Of a DNA stretch of 64,000 bases, positions 48,766-57,074 are shown piece by piece (position 1 is the first letter of the stretch; every line of letters begins with the position of its first letter). Under the pieces are notes generated by a model that had not been told where the DNA came from, made no database searches, and saw nothing but the letters and a program-made list of their open reading frames with translations. The DNA comes from VRUE01 sp035712345 (GTDB lineage: Bacteria; Actinomycetota; Thermoleophilia; Solirubrobacterales; 70-9), in contig DASTAY010000057.1 in the NCBI GenBank assembly GCA_035712345.1, positions 1 to 64,000 on the forward strand, written 5' to 3'. A program made the translations under genes and the position numbers.

Positions 48766-49776
48766 GTGATCGAAAAACTCAAGCAAGCATCACCACGGCG
48801 TGTTGCAGCGATTGCGGCGTTCGTGATTGTGCTCGGGGTGGCGGTCTGGATGATGGCTGCGGGAACGTTCTTGGCCGGCTTGGCGTTGCTGATCGCTGCG
48901 ACGGGATTGCTGCTTGAGTTGTTACAACAGTTTCTTCCGAACCGCCCGAAGCTACACGTCGGGCCTCGTGGAGGAGCCAGCGAGCTTCATGCCCGCCCCG
49001 AGAAGCCAGTGCGTCCCCTGGACAGGGAGGCAATCGCCGGAGCTCAGGGCGATCTTTGCCGAAAGGAAATGCCGCGAATGCCGGCGCCCAGCTTTCCACC
49101 GGGGAGTCCGCTGATAGCTCCCCTTGCGGGATTTCAGGCTAGTCAGCGCTTGACAGATGCGATCACTGGAATTTCAGACGATCACCTGCGCAAGTTTCTC
49201 AGCAAGGTTGCCAATTACGAAGCGGGTCTTGAGGACTGGCTCGACCGGCTCGATGCTGCTCGCGCCGAGCAGGCGCGCGTATTCGAGAGCGAGCTTCGGA
49301 TCAGTGAGCTAGGCCAAGCTGCTGCCGATCATGTTCACCTGCGGCTGCGCTTCCCCGAAGGGTTCGACCTTGACGGAGAGCCACCCGAGGTCGGTCCGCC
49401 GCCGATTCCACCAACGCTGCATCCCCGGATGACTGCGGATGCACTCGGGCGGATCAGGGCTGATATGCCTGTGCGACCGGTGGGAATCCGGCTCCCCGGC
49501 ACCGACAAGCCGACGTACTCGATTGAGGGCGGCAAGGTGAAGGTGGACTGGGACCTTGGTCGCCTGAACCAGTCCGATCATCGTGATGTCCCTGCCTTCC
49601 GTCTCAAAGCGGCGCCACCGGGAACCTATGAGATCGAATGGGAGGCTACGTCGGCAGGATTGAGCAAGCCAATGCGCGGAACCGTAAAGATCCGAATCGA
49701 GAAGGCAGCGGTTGGAGATGCAGTCGAAGACTTGAAGGACGCTGAAGCCGAGCACCGTGCCTACGAACTGGGCTGA
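48766..49776 (+). CDS. Two-TM hypothetical protein with helical and beta-rich domains
   Basis: A 336-residue protein from a GTG at 48766. Two hydrophobic segments (about 12-32 and 35-55: AIAAFVIVLGVAVWMMAAG and FLAGLALLIAATGLLLELL) are followed by an amphipathic helical middle (KFLSKVANYEAGLEDWLDRLDAARAEQARVFESELRISELGQAAADHVHLRLRFP) and a beta-rich end with VPAFRLKAAPPGTYEIEWEATSAGLSKPMRGTVKIRI. I do not recognise the family. Membrane-anchored proteins of this plan are common in accessory defence loci, but no specific function can be given. Confidence 0.65.
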   Translation: MIEKLKQASPRRVAAIAAFVIVLGVAVWMMAAGTFLAGLALLIAATGLLLELLQQFLPNRPKLHVGPRGGASELHARPEKPVRPLDREAIAGAQGDLCRKEMPRMPAPSFPPGSPLIAPLAGFQASQRLTDAITGISDDHLRKFLSKVANYEAGLEDWLDRLDAARAEQARVFESELRISELGQAAADHVHLRLRFPEGFDLDGEPPEVGPPPIPPTLHPRMTADALGRIRADMPVRPVGIRLPGTDKPTYSIEGGKVKVDWDLGRLNQSDHRDVPAFRLKAAPPGTYEIEWEATSAGLSKPMRGTVKIRIEKAAVGDAVEDLKDAEAEHRAYELG

Positions 49777-49815
49777 GCCTTGGCACCGTCAGCGCTCGCC
49801 AAATCTGGCGCTTGC

Positions 49816-50421
49816 TCACTCCAGTGCGTGCGCCACGTAGGTGGCCGCATGGACTACCTTGCTTTCACTGGACGGCGGACCCTGAGTTATCACGTAGATG
49901 ACACGTTCCTTGAGTTCCCAGTAGATGATGTCTTGGAATTCGCCTTCCCCGGACGCACCGCGTGATTCGACAGCGCGGGCTCCCAAGTTCGACGGCGTAG
50001 TGGGATGAATACCTGACGCAATAGCCGACGACCGCTCACCGGTTAGTTCTTCGGCCCTAATGCTCGCCGGCTCCGGTTCAGTCCAAACGATCTGTAGGTA
50101 GTCCGGACCCGATTCAGCATTGAACTGGCAACTCAAGCTGCTGGTCATTCCTCCGAATACAACCATCGGCTCTTCCATCAACTGTGACGCTTGCTCGACC
50201 GTGATTGGGCATTTGGGAGGCGAGAAGGTCAGGTGGCTCGGCAGTTCGACTTCTTCTTCGCTCGATATGGTTGACGCTGGTTGCGGCTGTTCGTTCGTGC
50301 TCGCTTCCGTAGTTGCCGAGTTGTTATCTGACTGGGAACTCCCACAGGCGGAGATACCCACGCCGAGGGTTAGAAGTACACATAGACATTTGAACACTCC
50401 CACCGCGCGCGTCCGTGACAT
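49816..50421 (-). CDS. Putative lipoprotein A
   Basis: A 201-residue lipoprotein. FKCLCVLLTLGVGISAC is a signal peptide with lipobox at the final Cys, followed by a Ser/Asn/Thr-rich linker (GSSQSDNNSATTEASTNEQ). The folded part has CPITVEQASQLMEEPMVVFGGMTSSLSCQF with two cysteines, and IIYWELKERVIYVITQ near the end. This plan resembles DUF3558-type actinobacterial lipoproteins. It is the last of four or five small secreted genes on the minus strand downstream of the giant Rhs/protease gene. Confidence 0.7.
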   Translation of the reverse strand: MSRTRAVGVFKCLCVLLTLGVGISACGSSQSDNNSATTEASTNEQPQPASTISSEEEVELPSHLTFSPPKCPITVEQASQLMEEPMVVFGGMTSSLSCQFNAESGPDYLQIVWTEPEPASIRAEELTGERSSAIASGIHPTTPSNLGARAVESRGASGEGEFQDIIYWELKERVIYVITQGPPSSESKVVHAATYVAHALE

Positions 50422-50445
50422 GACTCAACTCCTTATAGCTGATCC

Positions 50446-50970
50446 CTAGTGTTCTCCGGAACACCCAAACGAAAAGCCGAGCTCTTCACCTTCCTGAACT
50501 TGCGTGTCCGGCGAAATAATTGTGGGTTTGCCACCTCTGAAGCCGCAGTAATCAATTGGCACCGAATCCTTGGCCTGTAGCCAGATGCGCGCGTAGCCTT
50601 CTTCGATGGCTTCGGCAAATTCTTCTTCGCTGACGCCTGGAACCAGTTGTTCCAGGGTGTCCTGGCCCATGGTGCTGATGACCATTTCGGCAGCGGTCCC
50701 GTCCCAAGCCGCATATGCGTCCCCATGAAGCCCGCCATTTGCGCGGAGTGCCGAAACCGCAGCACTCAACCCTTCGCTGCTATCCCCTTCCCGATTTTCA
50801 TCGCCGCTAACCGGTGCCGTCGTCTGCCCAGCGTCGTTACCTGACGAAGCGGGGGAGCCAGAGCTGTTCCCGCTTCCACAGGCGGAAAGCCCGACTACGC
50901 TCAGCAATCCAAGTGTCAACAGCCCGACCTTCAGCCATCTCCAACTCAGCACTGTGACACTCACCGCCAC
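50446..50970 (-). CDS. Putative lipoprotein B
   Basis: A 174-residue lipoprotein from a GTG at 50970. LKVGLLTLGLLSVVGLSAC is the signal peptide and lipobox; a Ser/Gly/Asn-rich linker follows. The mature part is acidic: GDAYAAWDGTAAEMVISTMGQDTLEQLVPGVSEEEFAEAIEEGYARI, and ends with YCGFRGGKPTIISPDTQVQEGEELGFSFGC, in which two cysteines may pair. I do not recognise the family. It is 25 nt upstream of lipoprotein A on the same strand. Confidence 0.68.
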   Translation of the reverse strand: MAVSVTVLSWRWLKVGLLTLGLLSVVGLSACGSGNSSGSPASSGNDAGQTTAPVSGDENREGDSSEGLSAAVSALRANGGLHGDAYAAWDGTAAEMVISTMGQDTLEQLVPGVSEEEFAEAIEEGYARIWLQAKDSVPIDYCGFRGGKPTIISPDTQVQEGEELGFSFGCSGEH

Positions 50971-50974
50971 ACCC

Positions 50975-51493
50975 TCATCCGAGCAGGCCGCCCACCCACG
51001 AGAAAGCTGGCTGGCGGTACACGACGCGCGTTACATACGAGCGTCGGTGCCTGTGAGGCGGCCGTGTGTCCGTGTATGTCGTTCGCATCCGCGTGAAAAC
51101 CTTGTATCCCCCCTCGCGCCGAGGCCGATAGAGCGTGACTCGCACAGGAAAAGGGGTTCTGAGACCGGTCGCACAGCTCGGCAGGCAGTTATCTCCCCAT
51201 TCGGCACCAGTCGCGGCCGCCTTGTGCCTAGTCCATTTCCGCCAGTGCAGCCGACCCCGCTTCGGGTGATGGCTGGCGTGTCCCAAACCGGCGAGATATC
51301 CCGAGTCGTCACCCGTGAAGGTGATTACGGCTGGCTCAATGCGTAGATACGACGCGGTGCTTGGATTGTAGATAGGCACGCGGGGAATTTCCACCGCAGA
51401 TGACGCGGCCGGAATGACAAACCCGAAGCCAGCCATTGCCATCGCAACGGTCCACAAACCGAACTGCCACCACATACCGAGTGGCCTCCACAT
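50975..51493 (-). CDS. Secreted beta-rich hypothetical protein
   Basis: About 172 residues from an ATG at 51493, chosen because LWTVAMAMAGFGFVIPAASSAVE then forms a normal signal peptide; an in-frame ATG at 51616 would add a basic leader without similarity to a signal. The mature part has IEPAVITFTGDDSGYLAGLGHA, LHWRKWTRHKAAATGAEWGDNCLPSCATG with a Cys pair, and VRVTLYRPRREGGYKVFTRMRTTYT, a pattern I associate with small secreted actinobacterial proteins of unknown function. It belongs to the secreted-gene series downstream of the Rhs/protease gene. Confidence 0.62.
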   Translation of the reverse strand: MWRPLGMWWQFGLWTVAMAMAGFGFVIPAASSAVEIPRVPIYNPSTASYLRIEPAVITFTGDDSGYLAGLGHASHHPKRGRLHWRKWTRHKAAATGAEWGDNCLPSCATGLRTPFPVRVTLYRPRREGGYKVFTRMRTTYTDTRPPHRHRRSYVTRVVYRQPAFSWVGGLLG

Positions 51494-51619
51494 GCGCGGT
51501 AAGCTATCGCGTCGATGAGTACCGCGGCAAGCTTTCGGCGACAACGCGGCGTATGTAGAAACCTCAAATCGCGCTCGCACTCGGAGTGGCCGTAGTCCCG
51601 CGCGTCGTCGTTTCATGAC

Positions 51620-52102
51620 TCAGTGGTGCCGTCCGTGGCGGTGTCGACGCCGTGGGTGGCGATGACGGTGCCTTTTCAATGCGACCTTCACCGGCTTGGT
51701 CGGTCGGCTTTCGCCAGCGTCGTTGCCCGCGGTGACGAAAAAGCGGTACCTATGACCGGGCTTCAACCCGGCTACCGCGGCGCTGAATCCGCCGTGCCTT
51801 CCTTTGCGTGCGGCTGCTTCGGCAGGGAATCGGTTAAGCACCCGATGGTGGCGTCCCAACACCGTGAACCACTCGGCGGCCTGGCCTTTGCCTGCTTGCC
51901 AGCTCAGGGTGAGCTTGTGGCGATGTAGTACGGCCCGCAGCTTTCGCGGCCTCGCCGGTGCCCCAGACGGCGGAGTGCCAACCACGTGCATTTGGTTCTT
52001 GCCTTTTTCATGCGCATGCTGCAGCAGTCGAAGACCTTGGCCCAAGGCACCCCTCGCGCTAACAGCCTCGCGGTCGTCCTTTAGCCAACGTGCGGATTCC
52101 AA
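51620..52102 (-). CDS. Fibronectin type III-like fragment with His/Arg-rich tail
   Basis: A 160-residue frame. From about residue 48, PRKLRAVLHRHKLTLSWQAGKGQAAEWFTVLGRH and VAGLKPGHRYRFFVTAGNDAGESRP fit one fibronectin type III domain (Trp in strand B, Tyr in strand F). The tail HRHRHPRRRHRHGRHH is rich in His and Arg and might bind metal. There is no signal peptide, and the first 37 residues read like the inside of a longer protein, so this may be the 3' remnant of a larger secreted gene. It overlaps the lipoprotein gene upstream by 44 nt. Confidence 0.5.
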   Translation of the reverse strand: MESARWLKDDREAVSARGALGQGLRLLQHAHEKGKNQMHVVGTPPSGAPARPRKLRAVLHRHKLTLSWQAGKGQAAEWFTVLGRHHRVLNRFPAEAAARKGRHGGFSAAVAGLKPGHRYRFFVTAGNDAGESRPTKPVKVALKRHRHRHPRRRHRHGRHH

Positions 52103-52670
52103 TCCCGGCGGAACAGATCTTATCCCGGGCGCACGGGTGGAGGGGGTAATAGGTCGTCATTTCCACCACAGAGGAACAGCGCGAAGCAGCCTTTACCCAG
52201 AGCTTGCCGATAATCGTAATGCGGCCCTTGGCTCGCGACGTGCATTCGAGTCCTCCTCTCCCTCCCTTAATGCGCTCGCACTCTCCACGTGACGTCGTCT
52301 TACCAGGACCAATGACCTTCGGATGCCGCGTAAATCGAAGAATTCCAGGTCTTCCTGGTGAGCCGTGTAGACGGAATCTCCCCAACGAGAAACTGACCTG
52401 ACCGCCGTGCGACGGGGCTGAGCAGCTTGCCCGGAAGTCGATTACGCTCGGTGCTCTGGCCGTAGATGCACTACCACTCCAGCAGTTCGCTTCAAGGCGA
52501 ACGTGCTTCTCCGCGTTCCTCCCCATGTGAGATTCCGGTCTCGGCGTGGGTGCCTCGATCGGTGCCCGCTCCGTGCGAGCTACCTGCGGGCTGGCCGGTT
52601 GGGAACCCGCGTTGCTATTGCAGGCCGAAAACATCGCAGCGACGAACGCCAGAGTTAGACTACACCACAT
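52059..52670 (-). CDS. Cysteine-rich putative lipoprotein next to the Rhs/protease gene
   Basis: A 203-residue protein from an ATG at 52670, 7 nt after the stop of the giant gene. MWCSLTLAFVAAMFSAC is a signal peptide with a lipobox-like end. The mature part has six or more cysteines (ANCWSGSAS, ASCSAP, GECERIKGG, LECTSRA, SRCSSV, PCARDKIC) and beta-strand patterns such as GQVSFSLGRFRLHG and GRITIIGKLWVKA. Directly downstream of a possible protease toxin, it is the best positioned candidate for an immunity or inhibitor protein; this is inference from position only. Confidence 0.62.
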   Translation of the reverse strand: MWCSLTLAFVAAMFSACNSNAGSQPASPQVARTERAPIEAPTPRPESHMGRNAEKHVRLEANCWSGSASTARAPSVIDFRASCSAPSHGGQVSFSLGRFRLHGSPGRPGILRFTRHPKVIGPGKTTSRGECERIKGGRGGLECTSRAKGRITIIGKLWVKAASRCSSVVEMTTYYPLHPCARDKICSAGIGIRTLAKGRPRGC

Positions 52671-52677
52671 CTGTTTT

Positions 52678-55600
52678 CTAACCACCCTTGACAAATTCGA
52701 TGCCCATTGCAGATATAACCCCATCAGGATAGCTCTTTCCCTTGAATGGAAGCAACGGGGTAAACGTCATCCTTGGGCACCACGTTGAATTACCGCTAAT
52801 CGAGTGGCATGGCTTTCCCGGTGCAGGACTGTGGGCCGAAATCTGACCAACGGCCTTCTGCGTCGCCGGATCCCACACGGGACCCCCACTATCGCCGTTC
52901 GCCGCAGGGCCGTTGACATAGATCTCCGTAGTGAATCGTCCTTCTCGCTTATATCTCACGCGATGAATGGCCATGCCGCAGTTCGTGCCACCCCTCACAC
53001 CCGACCAGCAGTAGTTACGGTGTAGCCGCACACGCTCCATGCCGAGCATCGGGAGCAGGCCTCGCGGGTCGCCGAAAAAGACCCGGCTGGACACAAGCCC
53101 TGGATCGATCCTTATGGCCTCGCTATCGGTATGACTCTGGCCGTCCGCCGAACCCCATACGCGTCGGCGCACGGTCCCAACCGTTGCGATCGGAGACGGT
53201 TCGCGCGAAGCCCGTCGGATAACTTCGGCCTCTTTCGGAAAACAGTGACCAGCGGTCAAGTTGAACCACGCATAGGTTGGGATACCTCCATGTTCCCCGA
53301 CCTGTGCGCGTGCACTGAAGCTTGCCGTGCATTCCTCGGTATTCGTCTGGATTGAATCACCGCCGTCAACCGGACCGCTTATGTGATAGCGACTGTATGC
53401 CGTGGGAGTGATTGGGAATTCGTCCGCCACCACGCTGATAGGCGCGTTAGCCCCAAATCGATTGGCCAACGCTTCCCGCACTTCCCCAGGATTTGATGCC
53501 GTTACTTCGACTATGTCAGATTCCGCACTAACGCTCACGGTACTAGTCGCGTTGAACAACGATTCATCGCTCATAATCGCACTGACCACTGATTCTTCAG
53601 TAGCTTCGAGGCTTCCAATCGCATTTTCTGGCGGGGTTGGGTATTCATAGACTTGAGCGGCACCGATCAGTCCGGCACCTTGCTTGAGTGCGGTGACTTG
53701 CGAGGCCTGGTTTTCCGTAAAGCCGACGTAGATCTTTCCGCCTTCGCGGTTATTGACGTACATCCCGCCGTAAGTGCTTAGCGCGTGTTCTTCGCCCCAC
53801 TCAGGAATGACTTCCGATGCCTGATCTATATACCGTTCGCGGTATTCCATTTCCGCAACTTCGGGCGAGCGCATGGGTACGCCCCACTTTTCGACCGCCA
53901 ACACCGCAGCTGGTCTTTGCAATTCCCATTCGTAAAGCAGTTCCAAGATCAGCGCATTCATTTGCGATTCGGTGTAGCTGTGTTCGCGGTCTAGGCCGAA
54001 TTCTTCGCGGAACTCCTTGATGCTGTCGAACGATGGCTTCTCCGGCGCTTCGGGATCGCTTGGCGGCTGCTGAGGGATCGTCACGAAGAAGCGTTCTGCC
54101 GTTGAGTGGCCGAGGAAGTCGGTGACGACCACGTCTAGGTTGAGCTGTCCGGCAGGATGTTCCGCGGCGTTGGTGATCCATTCGAGGGTGACGTGTTCGC
54201 AGTTATGTTCCGGAGGTTCGGCGTTGTCTTCACAGGTCTTTTCAGCCACGACCGCATTGCCGTTCACAAGAATCTGGACCGAGGCGATCTCGTGGGGCGA
54301 TGAGCCAGTCACGAACAGGGTGTGGTCTTTGTTTTCGATCGGCGCAGTGCTGTTTCGGTTTGCCCAGAGGCTGCCGCTGATTGAGTCGATCGCGGGAGGG
54401 ACTTCCGTATAGGACCACTTGAAGACCGAGCCATCTTCCCCAATGCTGTAGGTAACTTCGGGGTTGCCCCCACCCCATACCCGCGTTTCGCGTGGTTCTG
54501 CGCCATACCAGAAGTGGGTCGTCTTTGGTGAGCCGCCCGCAGCGTTGACGGTGACTTCGGTGACCCTCGACGTGGAGTCGTAGACGATGGATGCCCAGGT
54601 GCCGTTGGGCAGTTCGATGTGGTTCAGTCGGCCGCTTGAGTCGTATCCGTACTTGGTTTCGCCTTCTGGATCTTGCTCGGTCATCAACTTTCCGGATTCG
54701 TAGCCATAGCTCGTCGTGCCGGCTGCTTCGCCGCTAGCGCTTGAGGCGAGGCCTTCCGTAAGGGTGAGGTCGAGCGAAGGGTTTTCGCCGCTCGCCGGTT
54801 CCGTCATCGCCATTTCGTTCAGTTCGCCACCGGAGCCGGAATAGCCGTAGGTAACCGAAGGGGCTGGGCTGTAGGGACTCGAGCCGCCGGCTTCTTCGCC
54901 GACCCGCCACTCCTGCACCCGGTTGTTGCCGGTGTCGGAGACCCACAGATGGCCCTGGGCGTCGGAGGTGATGCCCATCGGCCAGCCGAAGCTGAACTGG
55001 CCGGCGCCGGAGCCGGCGGTGCCGAACTGGCCGACGTATTCGCCGCTTTGCGTGAACTCTTGGACGCGCTCGTTGTTCTGATCGCCTATCCAAACATCGC
55101 CCTTGGCGTCGACCTCGACCACATCGGGGCGCTTGAACTGGGCGTTGCCGGTGCCTTCTGCCCCGAACTGACGGATGAACCCGCCGGATTCGGTGAAGAC
55201 CTCGACTCGCTGATTGCCCCAGTCGGCGACCCAGACGCTGCCGTCGGGGGCGGTCGCGATGCCGGTCGGTTCGATCATCTGTCCTTCGGCGGAGCCGCGC
55301 GAGCTGACGACCTTGATGAATTCGCCCGCTTCGTTGAACTCCTGCAGGCGCCCGTGGTAGGTGTCGCCGACCCAGATGTTCCCCTGGGAGTCGATCGCCA
55401 GGCATTCGGGCCCGGAGAACTGACCGTTGCCGGTGCCTGAGGAACCAAAGGCTTTGAGGAATTCGCCAGAGGGGCTGAACTCCTCAAGGCGGTTATTGGA
55501 GGCGTCGGTCACCCAGAGATTGCCGTTGGCTGCGATCGCCACGTCGGTGGGGCGCCCGAACTGGCCGTTGCCGGTGCCTGAAGAGCCGAAGGAGCTCAGG

Positions 55601-56973
55601 TATTCGCCCGCCGCGTTGAACTTCTCGACGCGATGGTTGTTCTCGTCGGCCACCCAGAGGTTGCCGCTGGTATCGACCGCGATGCCGGCGGGGTGGGCGA
55701 ACTGGCCGCCCCCGGTGCCCGAGGAGCCAAAGGAAGAGAGGTAGGTGGGGTCGGCCGGCGGCGGAAGCGTTTCAGCTTCTGACTGGCTCGTGAACCGAGT
55801 TTCTTCTATCCGGCCATTTGCGTTGAAGACGGACGTTTCGTTCTTGATCTCACTGGAAACTTCATAGCCTCCGCTGGAGGTCTTGTCAATCGTCGCATGG
55901 AGCTTTGAGCTGAAGGTTTCCTGACTTTCGGACGTTGGAATGTTCACCGCGCTGGTGATTGCGCTGGTCTGCACCATCGTCGCCTTCTGCGGCGGCGATT
56001 CTCCTGCGTCAGGCTTCAGTTCTGGGGTCTGGGCAAGGCTCCAACCGTGCCCCCACTGACCGTCTTTTGCGCTCGGGAGCTGAGAGTTGTAGATTCGTTC
56101 GAGTTCGAGGCTGGCTCGCGAGGTCTGCACCTGGACATCGCGTTCGTGGTAGACCAGGTTCCCGTTCATCACGTTGACCGCGAGTTCGGGGCCATGTGAT
56201 TCCCGTTCTTCGGAGTAGTCGTGCCCGTCGGGCAGCGGGAAGTGCTGGAGGACGTAATCTTCCTTCATCCCGGTCGCTGGGATGTATTCGAATTCGATTT
56301 TTCTTTCTGGCCTTACGACGTTTCCCGCTTGGTCTTCGGCGACGATCTTCAGCGTGTGCTTGCCTTCGCTCAGATCCGGCAGCTTCAGGCTGTAGTTCAT
56401 CGTCATCGGGCAGCTGCCGGCGGGGCATGACTGGCTCTGGGTTGCCACCGGAGTATTCCCGTTGTCGAGGTAAAGCCTGATTTCCTTGACGCCCGAACGT
56501 AGTTCGCTTTCGGTTCCGTCTTTGGCTTCTATTTTGAGCTTGTAGGTGGGAAGGCTAAGTTCGTCTTCTCCCAAGGTCTGGTTTTTTTCGGTCGCGCCGG
56601 TCTCTTCGGTGACGTTGGCGAGCTGGCCACTCAGGTTGATGGTCGGTGAGGTGCCGTCGACGAGCAGGGTGTAGCTGCGGGGGTTGTATCCCTTGCCGGT
56701 GGGATCGAAGCCTTGCACGCTGACCGGGACTTCTCCTTCAAACGGAAAGCCCCCGCTTTCGTAGGTGATCTGGCCGCTTCTCGTATTTGCGCACCGATTC
56801 CCATAGAGACCCGTGCATGAGGGTTGGTTCCAATGCCATTCTTTGCTGCCGGGGGAAATCATCCGCACGCTCTGCACGCCGAGGCCTTCATCGGATGCGG
56901 TGACGCTGATGGTGCGCTGGGTCGCATCTTTCCTAATCCAGCCACTCGGCATGCCGCTCACCGAGTTGATCAC
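52678..56973 (-). CDS. Giant secreted NHL/YD-repeat protein, C-terminal part with trypsin-like protease
   Basis: A frame of 1431 residues from the first usable start, but open further upstream to about 57525, where it joins the gene half at 57075-58505 after a frameshift. Order: beta-sandwich-like repeats (1-230), an Rhs-core start (ELAVNVMNGNLVYHERDVQV), about seven NHL repeats at 410-700 (FGSSGTGNGQF followed by GNLWVAD), YD repeats (YGYDSSGRLNHIELPNG), a linker and a chymotrypsin-fold protease: His1243 in TAGHC, Asp1283 in HTDSEAIRID and Ser1362 in GDSGGP. The triad looks complete. The plan is that of a polymorphic toxin or surface protein with a variable protease tip. Confidence 0.82.
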   Translation of the reverse strand: MINSVSGMPSGWIRKDATQRTISVTASDEGLGVQSVRMISPGSKEWHWNQPSCTGLYGNRCANTRSGQITYESGGFPFEGEVPVSVQGFDPTGKGYNPRSYTLLVDGTSPTINLSGQLANVTEETGATEKNQTLGEDELSLPTYKLKIEAKDGTESELRSGVKEIRLYLDNGNTPVATQSQSCPAGSCPMTMNYSLKLPDLSEGKHTLKIVAEDQAGNVVRPERKIEFEYIPATGMKEDYVLQHFPLPDGHDYSEERESHGPELAVNVMNGNLVYHERDVQVQTSRASLELERIYNSQLPSAKDGQWGHGWSLAQTPELKPDAGESPPQKATMVQTSAITSAVNIPTSESQETFSSKLHATIDKTSSGGYEVSSEIKNETSVFNANGRIEETRFTSQSEAETLPPPADPTYLSSFGSSGTGGGQFAHPAGIAVDTSGNLWVADENNHRVEKFNAAGEYLSSFGSSGTGNGQFGRPTDVAIAANGNLWVTDASNNRLEEFSPSGEFLKAFGSSGTGNGQFSGPECLAIDSQGNIWVGDTYHGRLQEFNEAGEFIKVVSSRGSAEGQMIEPTGIATAPDGSVWVADWGNQRVEVFTESGGFIRQFGAEGTGNAQFKRPDVVEVDAKGDVWIGDQNNERVQEFTQSGEYVGQFGTAGSGAGQFSFGWPMGITSDAQGHLWVSDTGNNRVQEWRVGEEAGGSSPYSPAPSVTYGYSGSGGELNEMAMTEPASGENPSLDLTLTEGLASSASGEAAGTTSYGYESGKLMTEQDPEGETKYGYDSSGRLNHIELPNGTWASIVYDSTSRVTEVTVNAAGGSPKTTHFWYGAEPRETRVWGGGNPEVTYSIGEDGSVFKWSYTEVPPAIDSISGSLWANRNSTAPIENKDHTLFVTGSSPHEIASVQILVNGNAVVAEKTCEDNAEPPEHNCEHVTLEWITNAAEHPAGQLNLDVVVTDFLGHSTAERFFVTIPQQPPSDPEAPEKPSFDSIKEFREEFGLDREHSYTESQMNALILELLYEWELQRPAAVLAVEKWGVPMRSPEVAEMEYRERYIDQASEVIPEWGEEHALSTYGGMYVNNREGGKIYVGFTENQASQVTALKQGAGLIGAAQVYEYPTPPENAIGSLEATEESVVSAIMSDESLFNATSTVSVSAESDIVEVTASNPGEVREALANRFGANAPISVVADEFPITPTAYSRYHISGPVDGGDSIQTNTEECTASFSARAQVGEHGGIPTYAWFNLTAGHCFPKEAEVIRRASREPSPIATVGTVRRRVWGSADGQSHTDSEAIRIDPGLVSSRVFFGDPRGLLPMLGMERVRLHRNYCWSGVRGGTNCGMAIHRVRYKREGRFTTEIYVNGPAANGDSGGPVWDPATQKAVGQISAHSPAPGKPCHSISGNSTWCPRMTFTPLLPFKGKSYPDGVISAMGIEFVKGG

Positions 56974-57074
56974 CGGAGCATCGGAGTCATCGAGCCAAAC
57001 TCCTGCTCCTCCCGCGTATAGGATGCGTTGGCAGGAAATCCAGACGCCCGGCGGGCCGCTGCCCTCTCCGAGGA

